Positions 22,684 through 35,710 of a stretch of 64,000 nucleotides of DNA are shown here, piece after piece. Origin of the DNA: Durusdinium trenchii (lineage: Eukaryota > Sar > Dinophyceae > Suessiales > Symbiodiniaceae); the NCBI GenBank assembly GCA_963970005.1, contig CAXAMN010018668.1, forward strand, positions 120,464 to 184,463, given 5' to 3'. The translations under genes and the position numbers were made by a program. The notes under the pieces are model-generated. The model did no database searches and was not told the origin of the DNA. It worked only from the letters and a program-made list of their open reading frames with translations. The first letter of the stretch is position 1. Each line of letters opens with the position of its first letter.

Positions 22684-22862
22684 GTTTTTTTAGGGGGTAG
22701 GCCGCTAGCAGAGGTAGGTTAGCTAGATAGGTAGCTAGTAGCTAGAAAGCGCAAAAGAGGTAGCTAGTACCTACAAGTAAGCTACTACATATGGAAGCAG
22801 GATAGCTCACGCTTCTATTCATTTGGTTCCTAGATGTTCCTAGATTTTTAGGGAAACTTATA
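22684..22862 (+). repeat. Family C dispersed repeat, copy 1 (no hairpin)
   Basis: Ordered blocks: AGGTAGCTAGTAGCTAG, then AAGTAAGCTACTA, GCAGGATAGCTCACGCTTCT, then TTTGGTTCCTAGA and TTTTTAGGGAAACTTA. The same order recurs at 46580-46775 and, in part, at 32686-32772 and 50430-50545. Here the hairpin seen at 46676-46731 is absent. Confidence 0.75.
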
Positions 22863-25800
22863 TATATACATAAGTACCATAGACTATAGCGAGCATTTGT
22901 ATCCTGTAGTCGAGTTGATCCTGGGCGCCCATTCATTGCAAGCTCCTCCTGTCGATGACACTATTGAGTTCGCTCCTGAAGGATCTTCGAAACAGGTTCA
23001 TCATCGAATCAAGGTCTGAGGCTTGTTGAATTGACTGCTCTCGGTACCGCAAAAAAACACAGAACGTCCAGAGGAATGGCCCCCCCCATGATCCTTCCCT
23101 TCATGTCACATGGAAATGTGAAGGGCTTGCCAATCCTCCGGCTGACCAATACTGACAACTGACTTCCAGTAACAACACTTCATGATGAACTGTCTCTATA
23201 GACTGGGCAGGTTCAATTGCTCTCGACTCAAACTTGACCAACTCGAACTCCTTCGGTGACCGCTGGAGGTGATGCATTCGCTTCCCAGAACACCTGAGCA
23301 ACAAACTCGACGTCAGGGAATTAGAATTAGAAGATGCTAGGCATTGGAGTTTCTGCATCCTGAGATTGGAAAGACGCATGCTCAAGATTGTTCAAGGGTC
23401 CCTGGTTGTCGCAATGTCCATCAGAATCAATATCCTACTTTGCTTTCCTTTCCCAATTGCATACGAGTAATGAGTATTCTTTGGTACCACTGCCCAAGCG
23501 CCGTGTGGGCAATATATTAAAAGGGGATTATAAGAGGGGTTAGAATAGAATAGAGGTTAGAATAGTCACAATAGAATAGACACATATAATAGACTTTTTT
23601 TTCTGGGGTTCGAATAGAACTAAAGCCAGGCACTGGCCCATGAACGGTTATTGAGACGTTGCTGGCAGCGTTGATGTTTTACAATATATCCAGCCTCAAA
23701 GAACTGGAGGCAATGGTTGGCAGCATGCAGCTACAGTATCTCACGTTAGTTTGCTATTGTATGTGTATATATACAGTATATACAGTATACACATGTATAC
23801 AACAGATTACAACGGTATATACTAATGTGAGTATCTTGTGGAACCTCCTCACTGAAAAACACGAACCCCCTCAAATGGCTGCTCATCGTGCAATTGTGGC
23901 GGACTGAAGGGTGTGGATTCTACTCTATACGTATATAAATAGATGTAAATAGAACAACAAATGCGCAAGAACCAATCGCAGGCACTGTGCATAATTTCGA
24001 GACCAAAATCCCTCCAAGGCAACCTTATCAAGCCCACTGCCAGTGTCAAGTTGTGCCTGGTTTCCTACTACCATAGTGAAGCCTCCTCCGCGATTCCAAG
24101 AACACCACGAATGTGCCAATCTTTACACAAATCAAGGAAGCGTGTCTCTGATTCCAACAGTCAATAATAACCATCCTGGAAGTTGGCCTGGCCCGCTGAA
24201 GTAGTCCACAATGAACCCATCCATGCCAAGAAGCTCCGTCTCCGCCAAACGAAACGCGCAAAGTGCTGCTCACCCAGGGTGAACCTCGAGTCTTCCAACA
24301 TGCTGAGATGGATCCCGGGATCTTTCTTGAGAATCACCACAAAGTGGACCGTTCAAAGACTATGGCTCAGTGATGGATCAGTGATCTATGTTGCTTGCAA
24401 GATACCGTCGGCACTGGGAGGCCCCCACACTCCATTTGGGGCTTCGCAGCGTTCCCGAGAGCAAGCTGTCTCGCCTTCAAAAGCTGAGGCGCAGTTCACC
24501 TGCCAGATTCTTCACTCAGGGGATTCCGAATACTCAAAGAACATGTGCCAGTGTGAGGGAGCCTGGTAGTTTTGTTGTGTTCTAATTTCTGGGCAGACAA
24601 ACTCTTGCCTATGGCCTCAGGTTAACGGTCAGGATCACATTTCAGCCAAGATATACAGTATCTGCACAAACACCTAGCTACAACATGTGTTTGCACCATT
24701 GAGGAAAATGTCAGAGCTTTTGAATCATACTTAATTCTGATGCAATGCAAATGAATAATTCTTATAAAAAAGCTCCTGGGAGAACACTCACGCTTACTTG
24801 GTTAGGCAAGAACCCTGGTTTTGGCAAGACGGGACACCATCGAACAATCTGCTCACACATGTTCGATTCCTTTAAGGTAGTGTGCCAACTTGGCTCCCTT
24901 CAGCTGTGCAGCTTTTGTGTCAGTCATGAGAGGCTATGGCAGAAGGCCATCTGGCCAGCTTGGTTTGCCAGGAGTCAGTCACCCACAGATCAGGTGAGTG
25001 CCTCTTTGAAGGTGTTCAGCATCCACACGTCATTCAAATAGGCCCCCTCAGGGATGCCACGAGTGGCATACCAGTCCCATGCCTTTCTCTTAGCAGATCA
25101 CTGTCGCTGCTGTATTGACAGAAAGGCGGTTGAGATTATAATTAGGTCGCGTTCCATAGTTTTCCTCCATCTTAAACTCATTCCATAACTTTTTTCTCAA
25201 GCAAACCCCAGCTTTTCATCATATGAACAAAGGAATTCATGTGTGTGTCGCCCTAATATTCCTTTGGATAAAAATACATCGGTCCGTTACTATCCGTTAC
25301 TGGTAACTTGCAAGATCAAGCAAAAGCCGCTTGTGCTCACATCCTTTTGAACAAAATTGGACTTTTGATGCACCCGAGGAATATGCTACGGGATAACCAT
25401 GGAAAACCCGTTCGAAATAGGCAAAGCAAGAGCGAATGCAGCAGCATCCCATCACCCTTAGGCCTGAAGAGACGAGCGTTGGCTTGTACGGCCTGACAGG
25501 CTCGAGGTCTGCCACTGAAAAAGCTGGCACGATCAGTGGTGTCCTGAAAGATCCAAGTCTAAGATTAAAAGCCTTGCAGGCATCACTGCAGTAGAATCAT
25601 GTTCACGTTGATAACTCCCGCTCCCACCTCCCAACAAAAAGATCCGGTTCACGTCATCAACAGTCACGGAGGGCGCCAAGCGTCCTCCAGGCACCTAGGC
25701 CATGAACATGTGATATTTCCCAGAAGAGGCCTGGAAACAGTCTTGAAGCAGCGGGGACTTAATTTTGAAAGCCAAAACAGAATGAATTTCTGAACAGAAC

Positions 25801-27663
25801 GTATACTGTATATTATATATCCCACAACTGCACAGAATGAATTTCAGAATACGGATGAATGACCCGTTGGTCGCATCGTTGCTGTGAAGACTCCCAACTC
25901 CCTAGTCCTTGCTTTTTCTCGACACATTCTCGACATCAGAGAAATCTCTAGCTTAGAAAATCCGTGGCGCACAAATCCCGACAAATATGAGCTCCTGGGT
26001 CAGCCCCTGACAAATCCGATCAAATCCGTATTCTTAGCATCTGTTCTTATTGAACTCAAACATCGAAGACCATGCAATCATTATGCTCTATCTATCTATC
26101 TATCCATCTATCTGCAAGCATGCATGCATGAAACCATAGACCATGTTTAGATGATTTTATATAGACGTGGATTCATAGATCACTATTCTGAATCTACTGT
26201 ATCAGCGCATAAAGCTTCCAAGATTGCAGCACACGTGTGATATATATATATACACATTGTAATATCGTTTATATAATATACTATATAACATTATATATGA
26301 CTACAATATCACTATCATACATTATACATAATACTACACTATCTTCCCAAGCAATATATTATTACATGTATAAATATAGTTGAGTACATCTTCAAGAGAC
26401 TGTTTCACTGCAGAGATTGCTTTGAGCTAAATGACTCATTTTACTTGAACAGGTGCACAAATAGTTTCCTTCCTTTCGTGACATTCACCGTGCGCTCCCA
26501 AAGATGACTCCATGTTATCCTACTCAAATTTAATCTTGAACAAGCATTCCTGCTCAAATTGTTGGTACATGTCTATCGAGTGTTTGAGGCTTTCCCTCAG
26601 CGTTTGGTGTACTGCTCAATGCCTCTCTTCTAGGCCGCAGGCTTGCAAGGCTGGATCCCCCCATTGCCTGGCTCAAGAAAGATCCAACGCAGCTTCACTT
26701 GTTTACAGCATGTGCGGGTTGATTGGCATCTCAAGGGCTGACTTCACCTGGCGAAAGCAGGAGTTGTGTTAAACTGCCAACACTCCACCGCGTAGCCAGA
26801 ATTCGCCCGATAGGCCTGACTGGCAACTGCCGTTGAAACATTAATCACACATTTCACGTTCAACCTGGGGTGAGCGCACCCACAAACATGGTCAGTGGTG
26901 CCTAAACAAGTCAAACCGGGACTTTTTGGGTGGGGAAAGCAAATTGGAGTAGGTTGGGGCGACTCATATTGATGTGACTCGCGTGCACAGGCAAATAAAC
27001 GCAATCTTGGCCAGAAAGACTGAGATCCCATTTGTCTGAACCTGGCGACAACAGGCGAGAGGTATCTCATTGACCAGCCATATCTGCACCAGCTGATTTG
27101 GTTCAGTATGGGTGGCCATTGATTTGTGAATTCCACAGCCTCTTGGAAAAAAACAATATCCATCAGGTAAAAACTCTGAAAGAAGCTTCAAACAAGAAAC
27201 ACTTCAACTAACAACCAAACAAAGGACTTTGTTCCCTTTGACAGGCTGCATGAGGACAGTGGGCACCCTTCCCTCAATCTTCATCATTGGTGTCGGAAGC
27301 GAGGGTGCCAAACATAATCTGCATGTCCACCATGACAGCTTCAAGAAAAGGAACCCCATAGCTCTATTGCCACAAGCAATGTCATGTCAACTGCTCCCTA
27401 TCCAATATACTCCACCTCGCAAGATCCGAGTTGCCTCAACAATGGCCTTGTAGAGAAGACGTACCTCTCAGAAAGCCAGGACAGTGAGGCAGGAAAGGCT
27501 GGGTGCGAAAGTGACAGCATCCCGACTGTGGAAATGCCACGCAGGGTCGATTGCGTCGATTCAAACGGAGCAGGATTGGCAAAGTCAAGGAGTAATTGAT
27601 GCTCTCGATTGAGATGTACGGTTTCAACAACATGTGCCAAAGGATGGACCCACAAGAGAGATG
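22863..27663. other. Mostly non-coding stretch
   Basis: Contains AGAATAG-type repeats at about 23545-23585, a GTATATAC-rich tract at about 23764-23800, a CTAT microsatellite at about 26089-26113 and an AT-rich segment at about 26240-26350. A minus tract at 26960-27163 is open in two frames between a pyrimidine-rich AG and a CCAG|GTTCAG site, a weak exon candidate. A separate entry covers 23130-23385. Confidence 0.4.
23130..23385 (-). CDS. Candidate exon, unrecognised
   Basis: A minus frame from an ATG (MRLSNLRMQKLQCL) through PKEFELVKFESRAIEPAQSI and TVHHEVLLLEV. The second half has typical protein composition. The donor is uncertain; a GTATTG site lies near 23145. No family recognised. The strand matches the other coding candidates. 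Confidence 0.33.
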
Positions 27664-27880
27664 CACTAGTAGCTTCTTGTTCCTAGTAGCGAACCTTGCT
27701 CCTAGTAACAAGTGCATCGCTAGTAGTAACAAGTGCCTTACTAGTAGTAACAAAAAGTAGAAACAATAAGCTAATAGCGAACATTGCTCCTAGTAGTACG
27801 GCCAGGAGCCCCTAGTAGCGTCCGATCGCTCCTAGTAGCGATGCCAGGAGCCCCTAGTAGCGAACATTGTTACTAGGTTC
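27664..27880 (-). repeat. Family A repeat, long copy
   Basis: About 215 bp of CTAGTAGC/CTAGTAAC units alternating with GCTTCTTGTTCC, AACAAGTGC and GCCAGGAGCCCC blocks. Every frame through it gives leucine/valine- or arginine-rich low-complexity peptide. Confidence 0.85.
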
Positions 27881-28872
27881 CTTAAAAGACATAATGCCCG
27901 GGTCACGAATCATCAATCATCAGCATGCTATAGCCATGAACGTCCAGAAAGGCATCGGCATCGACTGTCACATTGTAGACCTGCGCACATGAGGAGGACA
28001 TCTATCAAAATGGAGGCTATTGCTATTAGGTTGGAGGCCATTGCTATTAGGTTGAAGGACATCTATCAAAATTGATCCAAACATGACTGTGTCGGGACCA
28101 AATGGGTCTCTTCAATGAGTCTCTTCGGCATATGGAGTGAGTGTTACATTTTCTGTGTCAAGAAACGCGATGCTTTACTCGGCTTGTAGCCATGGACCAC
28201 AGTTGATGAAGCCAAGTCTCAGAATGCCTCCCCTGGGTGAAGTGCGAGATCAATCATGGCCAAATGGCCTGGGGTCTCAAGTTGATGCAAAACCACAAGT
28301 TGGAAGTGGGTGAACCGGGTCCACATGTCCACAATCCAAGTGTCGCACACGACAGCTTCTTTATATGCCACATTGTCCACCCACACTCTTTCACTCCGCA
28401 ACAAGGGGGTGCTATTAAGATGCTGCCTTTCATTGCACTATTTACCATATGCCAGTCACAAACGCACTTCCCACAAAAATAGCATTGTGCAGACTTTGTC
28501 CTTTCCAACACAAATTCACTGTCATGAGTCACTGCAATGGGTCTGAGTCGAACTCTTCTTGGTCAACAACTGGCAGGTGTCCCACATTACTACACCACGA
28601 CTTGACAGTCAGTGTCTTCGTCAAGCAGTGTCTTGATTTGCTTCCTTTTCTCAGCTATTGTGGCAGGGTTCACTTGAAGAACCCGAGCAGGTTACGATGG
28701 ATTCCAAGCAGGAACTTGTGCTTTCCCCATTCCTCGACTGATTCAGCCCCCCCCTAAGGTCCCCACCTGCTGTTGTGGCACTGCGCCCGGGAACGCTCAC
28801 ATTTGGAGCACCGAAGGACCTGTTGTGCTCTTTGGAGGCACTCTCAGCATGATTGGAATGTGGGACCCTGAC
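27881..28872. other. Non-coding stretch with a short family B copy
   Basis: At about 28012-28062 there are two to three 21-bp units (GGAGGCCATTGCTATTAGGTT) separated by GACATCTATCAAAAT. Otherwise nothing supported. Confidence 0.55.
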
Positions 28873-29041
28873 CTGATTTGAAATCAGGAAACGCTGAACA
28901 AGTGTCAGCTGAGTATTTCTGGTCACAGGACACACACTCAGAAGTGTTGGGACTCTCCAGCATCTGTGGTCTCTCAACAAGAAATTCAGCACGCTAAGCT
29001 GCAAGAGGCATTCCGACCTGTCGTGTCCGAATTCACTGAAC
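28873..29041 (-). CDS. Candidate internal exon, unrecognised
   Basis: 169 bases between an AACAG acceptor and an AATCAG|GTCAGG donor. In the phase that uses one base before the first full codon, the tract is open for 56 codons and ends exactly on a codon. It reads as an amphipathic protein segment (SEFGHDRSECLLQLSVLNFL, then LTLVQRFLISNQ). The open frame continues into flanking sequence on both sides, so the boundaries rest on splice motifs alone. No domain recognised. Confidence 0.4.
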
Positions 29042-31058
29042 CTGTTTGGAATTGACAAACGCTGGGCCTCTGAATTGGCACAACCAGGTCTAGTCAAATC
29101 CTCAAATAGTCTGAACCGCTGAATGAACTCCTAGGCTGGAAAGCAACGTTCCAAGAGGTCTTGTGAAATACAGTATCCTGACATGCGAAGCATTCGTTCA
29201 GAATGAACTTGTTGTAGTTTGACGTCGCAAACTGCAACAAACAAGTTTGGATCGTTCAGTCAAGTTCCGCCAACACTGAGCCTTGGTACGAACGTGATAC
29301 TCCCAGGGCCACTCTTCACCTTCGTGCAGGGTCACGAAGGCCATGTGGGAAATCTGTGACACGTGCAACGAAGCGATTTTCGGGTCAACTGGGTAAAAAG
29401 ATCTGTTCAGCTGGTCAGATGGCTCATGTACTGTACGTCATATTCTCAACATGTCACATGATGTTCAGGTCGATTCCGCCCCACCAGCACACACTGGGCA
29501 CACACCGCTTGATTGATGCAAATCATATACCGTATGTAGTAATGTGGCGCAAGTGTGCTTCCCAGGCTGTCGGTTCCAGAGAGCAAGGTGTGTGACCAAT
29601 CCAATCACACAATAATAGAAATGCTCCGTGAATCAACGGCCAGGTTTCTAGAAAAATAACTAACTGTTGGTGGTAGGTTCTCAATATTCCAGAACAAAAC
29701 ATTCTCGGTGCAATTAGCGGTTGGATGCGGTTGGTCCAAATCAGCATACCAGCCTAAATCCTAGCTTTTCGGGTTTGCATACATATATACCTCGGTTGCA
29801 CTGATTTCATCCAAATCCAAAATTACAGGTCATTCCTCTCATCTGTATCTCATTGGACTATAGACTATTTGCATCGATTTGCGTTATCTTGGGCCTTGTT
29901 TGCACTACGGCCGCAGGTCGGGGGGGAACCGGCCAGCAGCTTCGGGGGGGTATGAAAAATCAAAGACCACCTCATTGACTTCGAACAAATGAGCTCTAAA
30001 TAACCCTGACATGCAGCATGTGTTCTATCAGGATGTATTGTTGTCATCTCAGTTTAGCTCACAAATGCCACCGAGTGCTTCCCTTTTCATTTCAATGTCT
30101 TCTTCGTGGCTTCGTGGCATGGACATTTGGCAGTCTTTGACTTTATCGGACTTTATCGGGCACAGTTTGGGTGGGGGAAGAACCCGCGATCTACCTGTGA
30201 TAACCCAAAATTTCCTCAAAGCATCTCGGATGTTGCATAAAGGTTTAGATGTCCACTCCTGTGATTTGCCCGCGATGATCCCGTGAATGTCTTGGCCACA
30301 ACGGTGATTAAACATAGCTGAAATCTGGAAAGTGCAAAACACCTGCTTTGCAATAGAAGGGTATTCTGAAGCGCACCAGGTCTTCTTTGGGTATTGTATG
30401 GTATTGTATTGGCTGTAAGTTATACGTGGATACCCTATGCGATTGTCTTCATCCCTCACCAATCCAGATCCTCTTGTCTATCGTTGGCACATTCAGCACA
30501 CAAAATGCTTCCTTCTCCATGTCATCCACACAATCTTCCAATTTGGAAGACAGCATTGCTCACTGGCTGCATCTCTCTACTCCACAGGTTCTATATGTTT
30601 CTCCTGCCATGGCCTGTTTGATTGGTGCTTGATGCGGTCTAGCCATGATTCTCAACCGTGGCCTCTTTAGTGAAGGCCAGGAGGATGCGGCCGTTGTGAG
30701 GAAACTCGAAGATCGGGGTCTCTTCCTGCACACACTATATACTACTACCTTACTACCACCGACCACCCTAAAATCCTTCATTCAGTTGAAGGTCCAAACC
30801 AAGGAACTTTCGGTTTGCCATACTATGCTGCCAGCGAGTCACAGCAGTCTATGCATGTGACACATACTATATATATATATATATTCTTTTTCAAAGCAGT
30901 CGGTATGTCTAGATGTAGGTCCAGTTGTAAAACACACAGGTACCCCACAATTTTGGATGATTTTTGAGTCCTTGGAGTGCGCTCTGCTGGTGGTGTTCAA
31001 CACAGTGAAAAGAAATGGAAGTACCACAGCAAGGGATTGGCTCACACGGCGCTTCTCA
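29042..31058. other. Non-coding stretch
   Basis: No supported gene. TA run at about 30870-30884. The region 30380-30860 has several overlapping frames without motifs. Confidence 0.45.
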
Positions 31059-31330
31059 AACTAGTAACAAGAAGCTACTAGGGGCTCCTGGCCGTACTAC
31101 TAGGAGCAAGGACGCTACTAGGGGCTCCTGGCATCGCTACTAGTAACAAGAAGCTACTTAGCACTGTGCTCCGCTCGGCCCGGTCCAAAGGCGGATAGCA
31201 ATGGCTGGTGTTCATCAACGGCCTGGGACGGATCCAAAGGACAGTCTTCTTACTAGTAGCTTCTTGTTACTACTAGTAAGGCACCTGTTACTAGAAGCGA
31301 TGCACTTGTTCCTAGTAGCGTCCTTGTTTG
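31059..31330. repeat. Family A repeat, two copies in opposite orientation
   Basis: Copy one (31059-31158) reads CTAGTAACAAGAAGCTACTA and GGGGCTCCTGGC on the plus strand. Copy two (about 31246-31330) reads in the reverse sense (TAGTAGCTTCTTGTTAC, CTAGTAGCGTCCTTG). They are separated by about 90 bp of unrelated sequence, forming an imperfect inverted pair. Confidence 0.8.
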
Positions 31331-32149
31331 TGCACTGGAACGAAGATCATTGACTGCTCTGTAACAAATGATTTCAAACGCACTCAAGATCATTGGAGAC
31401 TGATATTGTCCACTGATATGAACCCGTATGTGGAAACAGTGTAACAGGTGTCTAGAAAGCAGGATCAGCTATCGAAATCTTCCAAGAGAAAAAGGCACTG
31501 GTCAGTGCATGTCAGCATGGGTTCTACAGTATCCTATGAATCAATCTTGAAGGCTGAGGATTGTCATTTGCTGTTGTGGAACTGCCAAAGTTGCACATAC
31601 ATACATGAGTACGTACCAATGCAAACATTATGTACTTAGCCACTGGTTGGCAAGCCTGGAGGCGGGTTTCGATAAGCATTTTAGCTAGAACCATAAGCTA
31701 GCCAAGGATGCTACAAAGGTGCCCCTTGGCCCTGGCGGGGTGTGGAATAGGGCAAGCGTCGTGAAACGTGTTGTCACTTGCAATGGGTATGAAATATGGA
31801 AGAGCTTAGTCGGTGTCTCACCAGAACTACTTCACTCCCTATTCTTGCCAACTTGCAAACACATTGAAGCGATTGTTTGGTGCAAGCATCGTCGCTTGAT
31901 ACAGTAGTCAGAATACCGTCCACCTGAAACACCATAAGAGCAAACACGATGAGCAATTACAAGGACAAAGCATCATGTTCATATCTGAACCTCCACTGGC
32001 CCCGAACCCACTAAACCGCACTCCCGAATCGAATGGTTTAATGACGCAGTGTATGAGTCTTGATGATGAATCAGGAACATGAAGCCTGATCAAACTCTGG
32101 ACGTTTGTCCTCATTGTCCAAAAGAGCTAACACCAGCTTCGTCTTCAAC

Positions 32150-32232
32150 TAGGAACAACGGGCATCGCTACTAGTAAGAAGCTACTAGGGGCTCCTGGCA
32201 TCGCTACTAAGGGCAAGGACGCTACTAGGGCC
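32150..32232 (+). repeat. Family A repeat copy
   Basis: CTAGGAACAACGGGCATCGC, CTACTAGTAAGAAGCTAC, GGGGCTCCTGGCATCGCTAC and GGACGCTACTAGGG follow each other, the same block order as at 31059 and 45391. Confidence 0.8.
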
Positions 32233-32685
32233 TTACGATTTGGCCTCCCAACCTCTCATCATCCTCGCGCGTCACCGTGAAGCGCAGCTCTTCCAACGAC
32301 GCCGTTGGTTGACCTCCGCCCTGGCGAGTGAGAGCTGGATGCTTTGCACAGGTGCTGCTGCATGCATAAGCCAAAGCAAACGTCTAGTGACTAGTGACCC
32401 AGTGAGTGATGGACAGGCTTTTGTCGCCAAACTGGTGTATACAACAAGAATAAAGAACAGAACAGAGAACGTTCTTAGATTCTTAGATGTGTATAGAATC
32501 AAGCTGGAAAATCATGCGGAAAGACGTGAACAGCCGAGTCCAGGAACTGCCTCGATCACGTTGTTGGTCCTTGTGAAGGCGTCCTGCAGTGAATAGGACA
32601 ATCATTTTTTTGGCCGGCTATTAGGTACTATTGTTATTAGTTATTACTGTTATTGTCTATATGATTGTATATATATATTCTTTTA

Positions 32686-32772
32686 GCCCACTCTCCCCCC
32701 CGGCGGCGGGAGCTTCCCTGAAGAAGCGATCGCACTAATCAGGTTCCTGGATTTTTAGGGAAACTAACTTTA
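32686..32772 (+). repeat. Family C repeat, right half only
   Basis: Begins inside the hairpin arm (GGCGGCGGGAGCTTCCCTGA), then GCGATCGCACTAATCAGG, GGTTCCTGGATTTTTAGGGA and AACT. The left half and the TAGCTAG blocks are missing, so this is a truncated copy. Confidence 0.7.
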
Positions 32773-34037
32773 CTTGCAAGTGAACAAATACAATCTACAT
32801 GTCGTCTACCCGGCTCCAAGGTCATACTGAGCAAGATTGATCTGCAGCCAAGAATTCTTTGACAGCGACACATGTTACTCTCCTGGTCTGAACAAATCTT
32901 GTAAACCTTCCACACTGCAGCAAGACCAACCCCAGTCCCTTGCAACAGGATGATTCTGGCTGGAGACTTTAAAAAATAGCATGTCATATCACCAAACATG
33001 CCTGAACATGGTTGGAGTTGGCATGTTCTTCTCCAGTGCCCTCAATGGTCTTCAGATCCGTTTCGGAAGCCATTCAGCAGTTCTGGAATCACCTAAGAAG
33101 CCTAGGACCTCACTGTATACAATCCGTGAATCTTGGGACCCTCTTGGGACCCCTCGGTCCACGAAAATGAAGCGTGGCACCCGTAGTCTCATCAGGCCAC
33201 CAAAGCTCATGACCTAAACGAATGGAACAAATGCAAGAAAGGTCAGTAGAAAATGGCGACTATTGTTTTCAGAAAATGTAATATGGAAGTAAATCATGAA
33301 TTATTGTTCCTCCTGCTTTCTGCAAGTGGAGCAAAACCAGTGAACCAACTTTACAATCATAGGCTTGGTGATGAATGTGCTCCGTGTTGCTCCTCGGCAA
33401 ACACGGAGAGACAATTGAGAAGCGGGCGCTCTTTTTGATTCGTCAATTCTTTATTACTTAGAGCATTGGACTACTGTCTCCAGGCCAGGAATTCCAAGAA
33501 CTTGACCCCAACAAATATCTTATTTGCCAGTCTTGGGAACAACTTGCAAGCACCGCAAGGAGTGCAGTCCAATCACAGAAACTTAGGTAGCTAGTGCGAA
33601 CCTGCCTACCCCACAAAGTTTGACGAGAACAAAAAATGAGGATCTATAAGTTGAAACGGGACATTTAACGTTTCAAGCACTATTTTGTCAAGCACTATTG
33701 GCCGATCAAGTTGAATTCATAGCTGTTGTTCACCTTCGATTTTTTCAGCTCCAGCACCCCTGAAGAGCAGCAACTGGTCACCATTTCAGTGCAGCAGCAT
33801 GCTTCTCGTGGTACCGTGGACTGCCTACATCAGTGGTCCCTCTGGATATGACAAGCTTAAGTCCCATCCGTGTCGACTGGGAGCCTCACATGCTCCGGAA
33901 ACACCACGGTCATCACATTGCGATCAATGGTGACCTGAGGTGTGTGATTGCGCGTGCGTTGCGGCACTAGTCACGGTCCTGTATGGTCTCAAAGAGCCCT
34001 TGCAAGGTATTTGGTGCAAAGAAACAAGTTATATAGC

Positions 34038-34112
34038 CTTCTTGTTACTAGTAGTAAGGCCAGGAGCTACTAGTAGCTTAGCGATGCATTTGTTCCTAGT
34101 AGCTCGTAAAAT
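34038..34112 (-). repeat. Family A repeat copy
   Basis: CTTCTTGTTACTAGTAGTAA, GGCCAGGAGCTACTAGTAGC and TTTGTTCCTAGTAGCTCG. Confidence 0.75.
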
Positions 34113-34690
34113 TGATGGCCAGAACTGAGTCAGAACTTGCAATTGTTACGTGGTTGCACCCTCAACATGGCATGCTTTGGTCCTGAGATAGGAAGCCCAC
34201 TGTGCTGTGTCAGTCATCATGGCTTGAGTATGAGAGCAGGAAGAGACAAGAATTCATCCCGTCCCCGCGGCAAGCCCTTTCATCATTCTTAATTACGTGT
34301 GTGTAGCCTGTGTAGCATTGCTTTTCAATGGATGGGTTTCATATTGCCACGCTGGCAGAGCATTTGCTCGCGTCGGGTTCACGTGCCTGCTCCTTTGAAC
34401 TACTGCTAGTTTTAAAGGCAACACTCTCCAATCCTTGAAAATAGATAGAATCCAGGGAGATGGGCATGTCTGCTATTTGTGTCTCTCACAGGGAAACTCG
34501 CGGAAGCTGAATCCAGGAGAATACATGTCGTCATTGTGCTCCAACTAGGTTGGAGCCAATGCCAAATCTCTTTAAGATGTCCGCAACATTGAGTGGAATT
34601 TAAAAAGATCAGGTCCCGAGCAATCGTTCTTTGATCCTTTGGCTGCGGTTATCTCTTGCTGTCACCTGTATTCGAGGAAAGGATCAGATT

Positions 34691-34794
34691 CTTCATGGCA
34701 AATCTCCACAGAATTCATCGGATGTAAAAGCTGGTTCNNNNNNNNNNCTTCATGGCAAATCTCCACAGAATTCATCGGATGTAAAAGCTGGTTC
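34691..34794. other. 10-N gap between identical 47-bp copies
   Basis: The 47 bases at 34691-34737 are repeated exactly at 34748-34794, separated only by ten N (34738-34747). Ten N is a common scaffolding placeholder, so the two contig ends most likely overlap and one copy is false. Frames crossing the gap are unreliable. Confidence 0.85.
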
Positions 34795-35595
34795 ATCGAT
34801 GTTCATCAGCTTTGCGAGTTAAGTGGGTTGAAGCGATGCATGAATCCAGGGTATGAGTACGATGCTTTCCCTTCACTTCTAACAGTATCACCCTCGTTCC
34901 AGGACTCCGAGCGTTTGGGCTATCTCCAGGAACTTCCACAATCTGACCTACATGAACTTCCGCAAATTGGAACATGCCTGTGCTACTAATGCCTCAACAA
35001 TTGGGATGAGCAACGACCTTTGAAAGGTACGGGGTACGGGTCAGCAGAAATGCGATCCGGTGTGCACTGGCAGGTTTGACATTGCTCAAATACTTGAACC
35101 TTCCTTGTCTTTGTGTCATGCACTTTGGATATGTATTAAGAAATTCTCAAATATCAAGCTTTCACACGCAAACATGATTATATAAAGGATTACAAGGTTC
35201 CTTTGGCAACCCCTGCGCATCCAATAGCCTCCTCTACCTCCCTGCTCTTGCAACCGAACTGAACCAGAACTCAGGTCAATCAATTCTGTGGTGTTGCCGT
35301 GCCAGACTGGAATCCGTCACCTCTAGTGCTTGCGTCGTTGCATTTTTGCAAGCCTTGCTAACCAGGTAGTGATCAGACTATCAGAAAAAGACCATGTCCT
35401 TTCCGGTAATTGTAAACTGCAAAACTCCTTATGCTCATTCCAGAAGACTGTACCTGTGGGCAGCTCCAGCTGCACGGGTGGCTTCTGGTCAGTGGTCTTC
35501 ACGATGTCCTAGCACTGTTCCAACTTCCCGCGGTCGACAGAAGGGCAAGGCTGCTAACTCGTCAAGTCTAAACCCAAGTTGGTGAAGTTGCTCTG
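34795..35595. other. Non-coding stretch
   Basis: Nothing supported beyond short frames without motifs. Confidence 0.4.
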
Positions 35596-35710
35596 ACCAT
35601 TGGTTGGAGGCCATCGCTATCAGGTTGGAGGCCATCGCTCTTAGGTTGGAGGCCATTGCTCTTAGGTTGGAGGCTATTGGGTGTGTTGGTGAAGTTGCTC
35701 TGGCCATTGG
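35596..35710 (+). repeat. Family B repeat (21-bp unit), 4 copies
   Basis: GGTTGGAGGCCATCGCTATC-type units, with variants CTCTTAGG. The array is bracketed by two copies of GTTGGTGAAGTTGCTCTG(A/G)CC at 35579 and 35685, so the array may sit inside a short direct repeat. Confidence 0.85.

Larger units (their letters stand above)
31331..34037. other. Non-coding stretch with two dispersed repeats
   Basis: Apart from the family A and C copies listed separately, no gene is supported. A minus frame at 32272-32502 and a plus frame at 33253-33438 show nothing recognisable. Confidence 0.4.
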
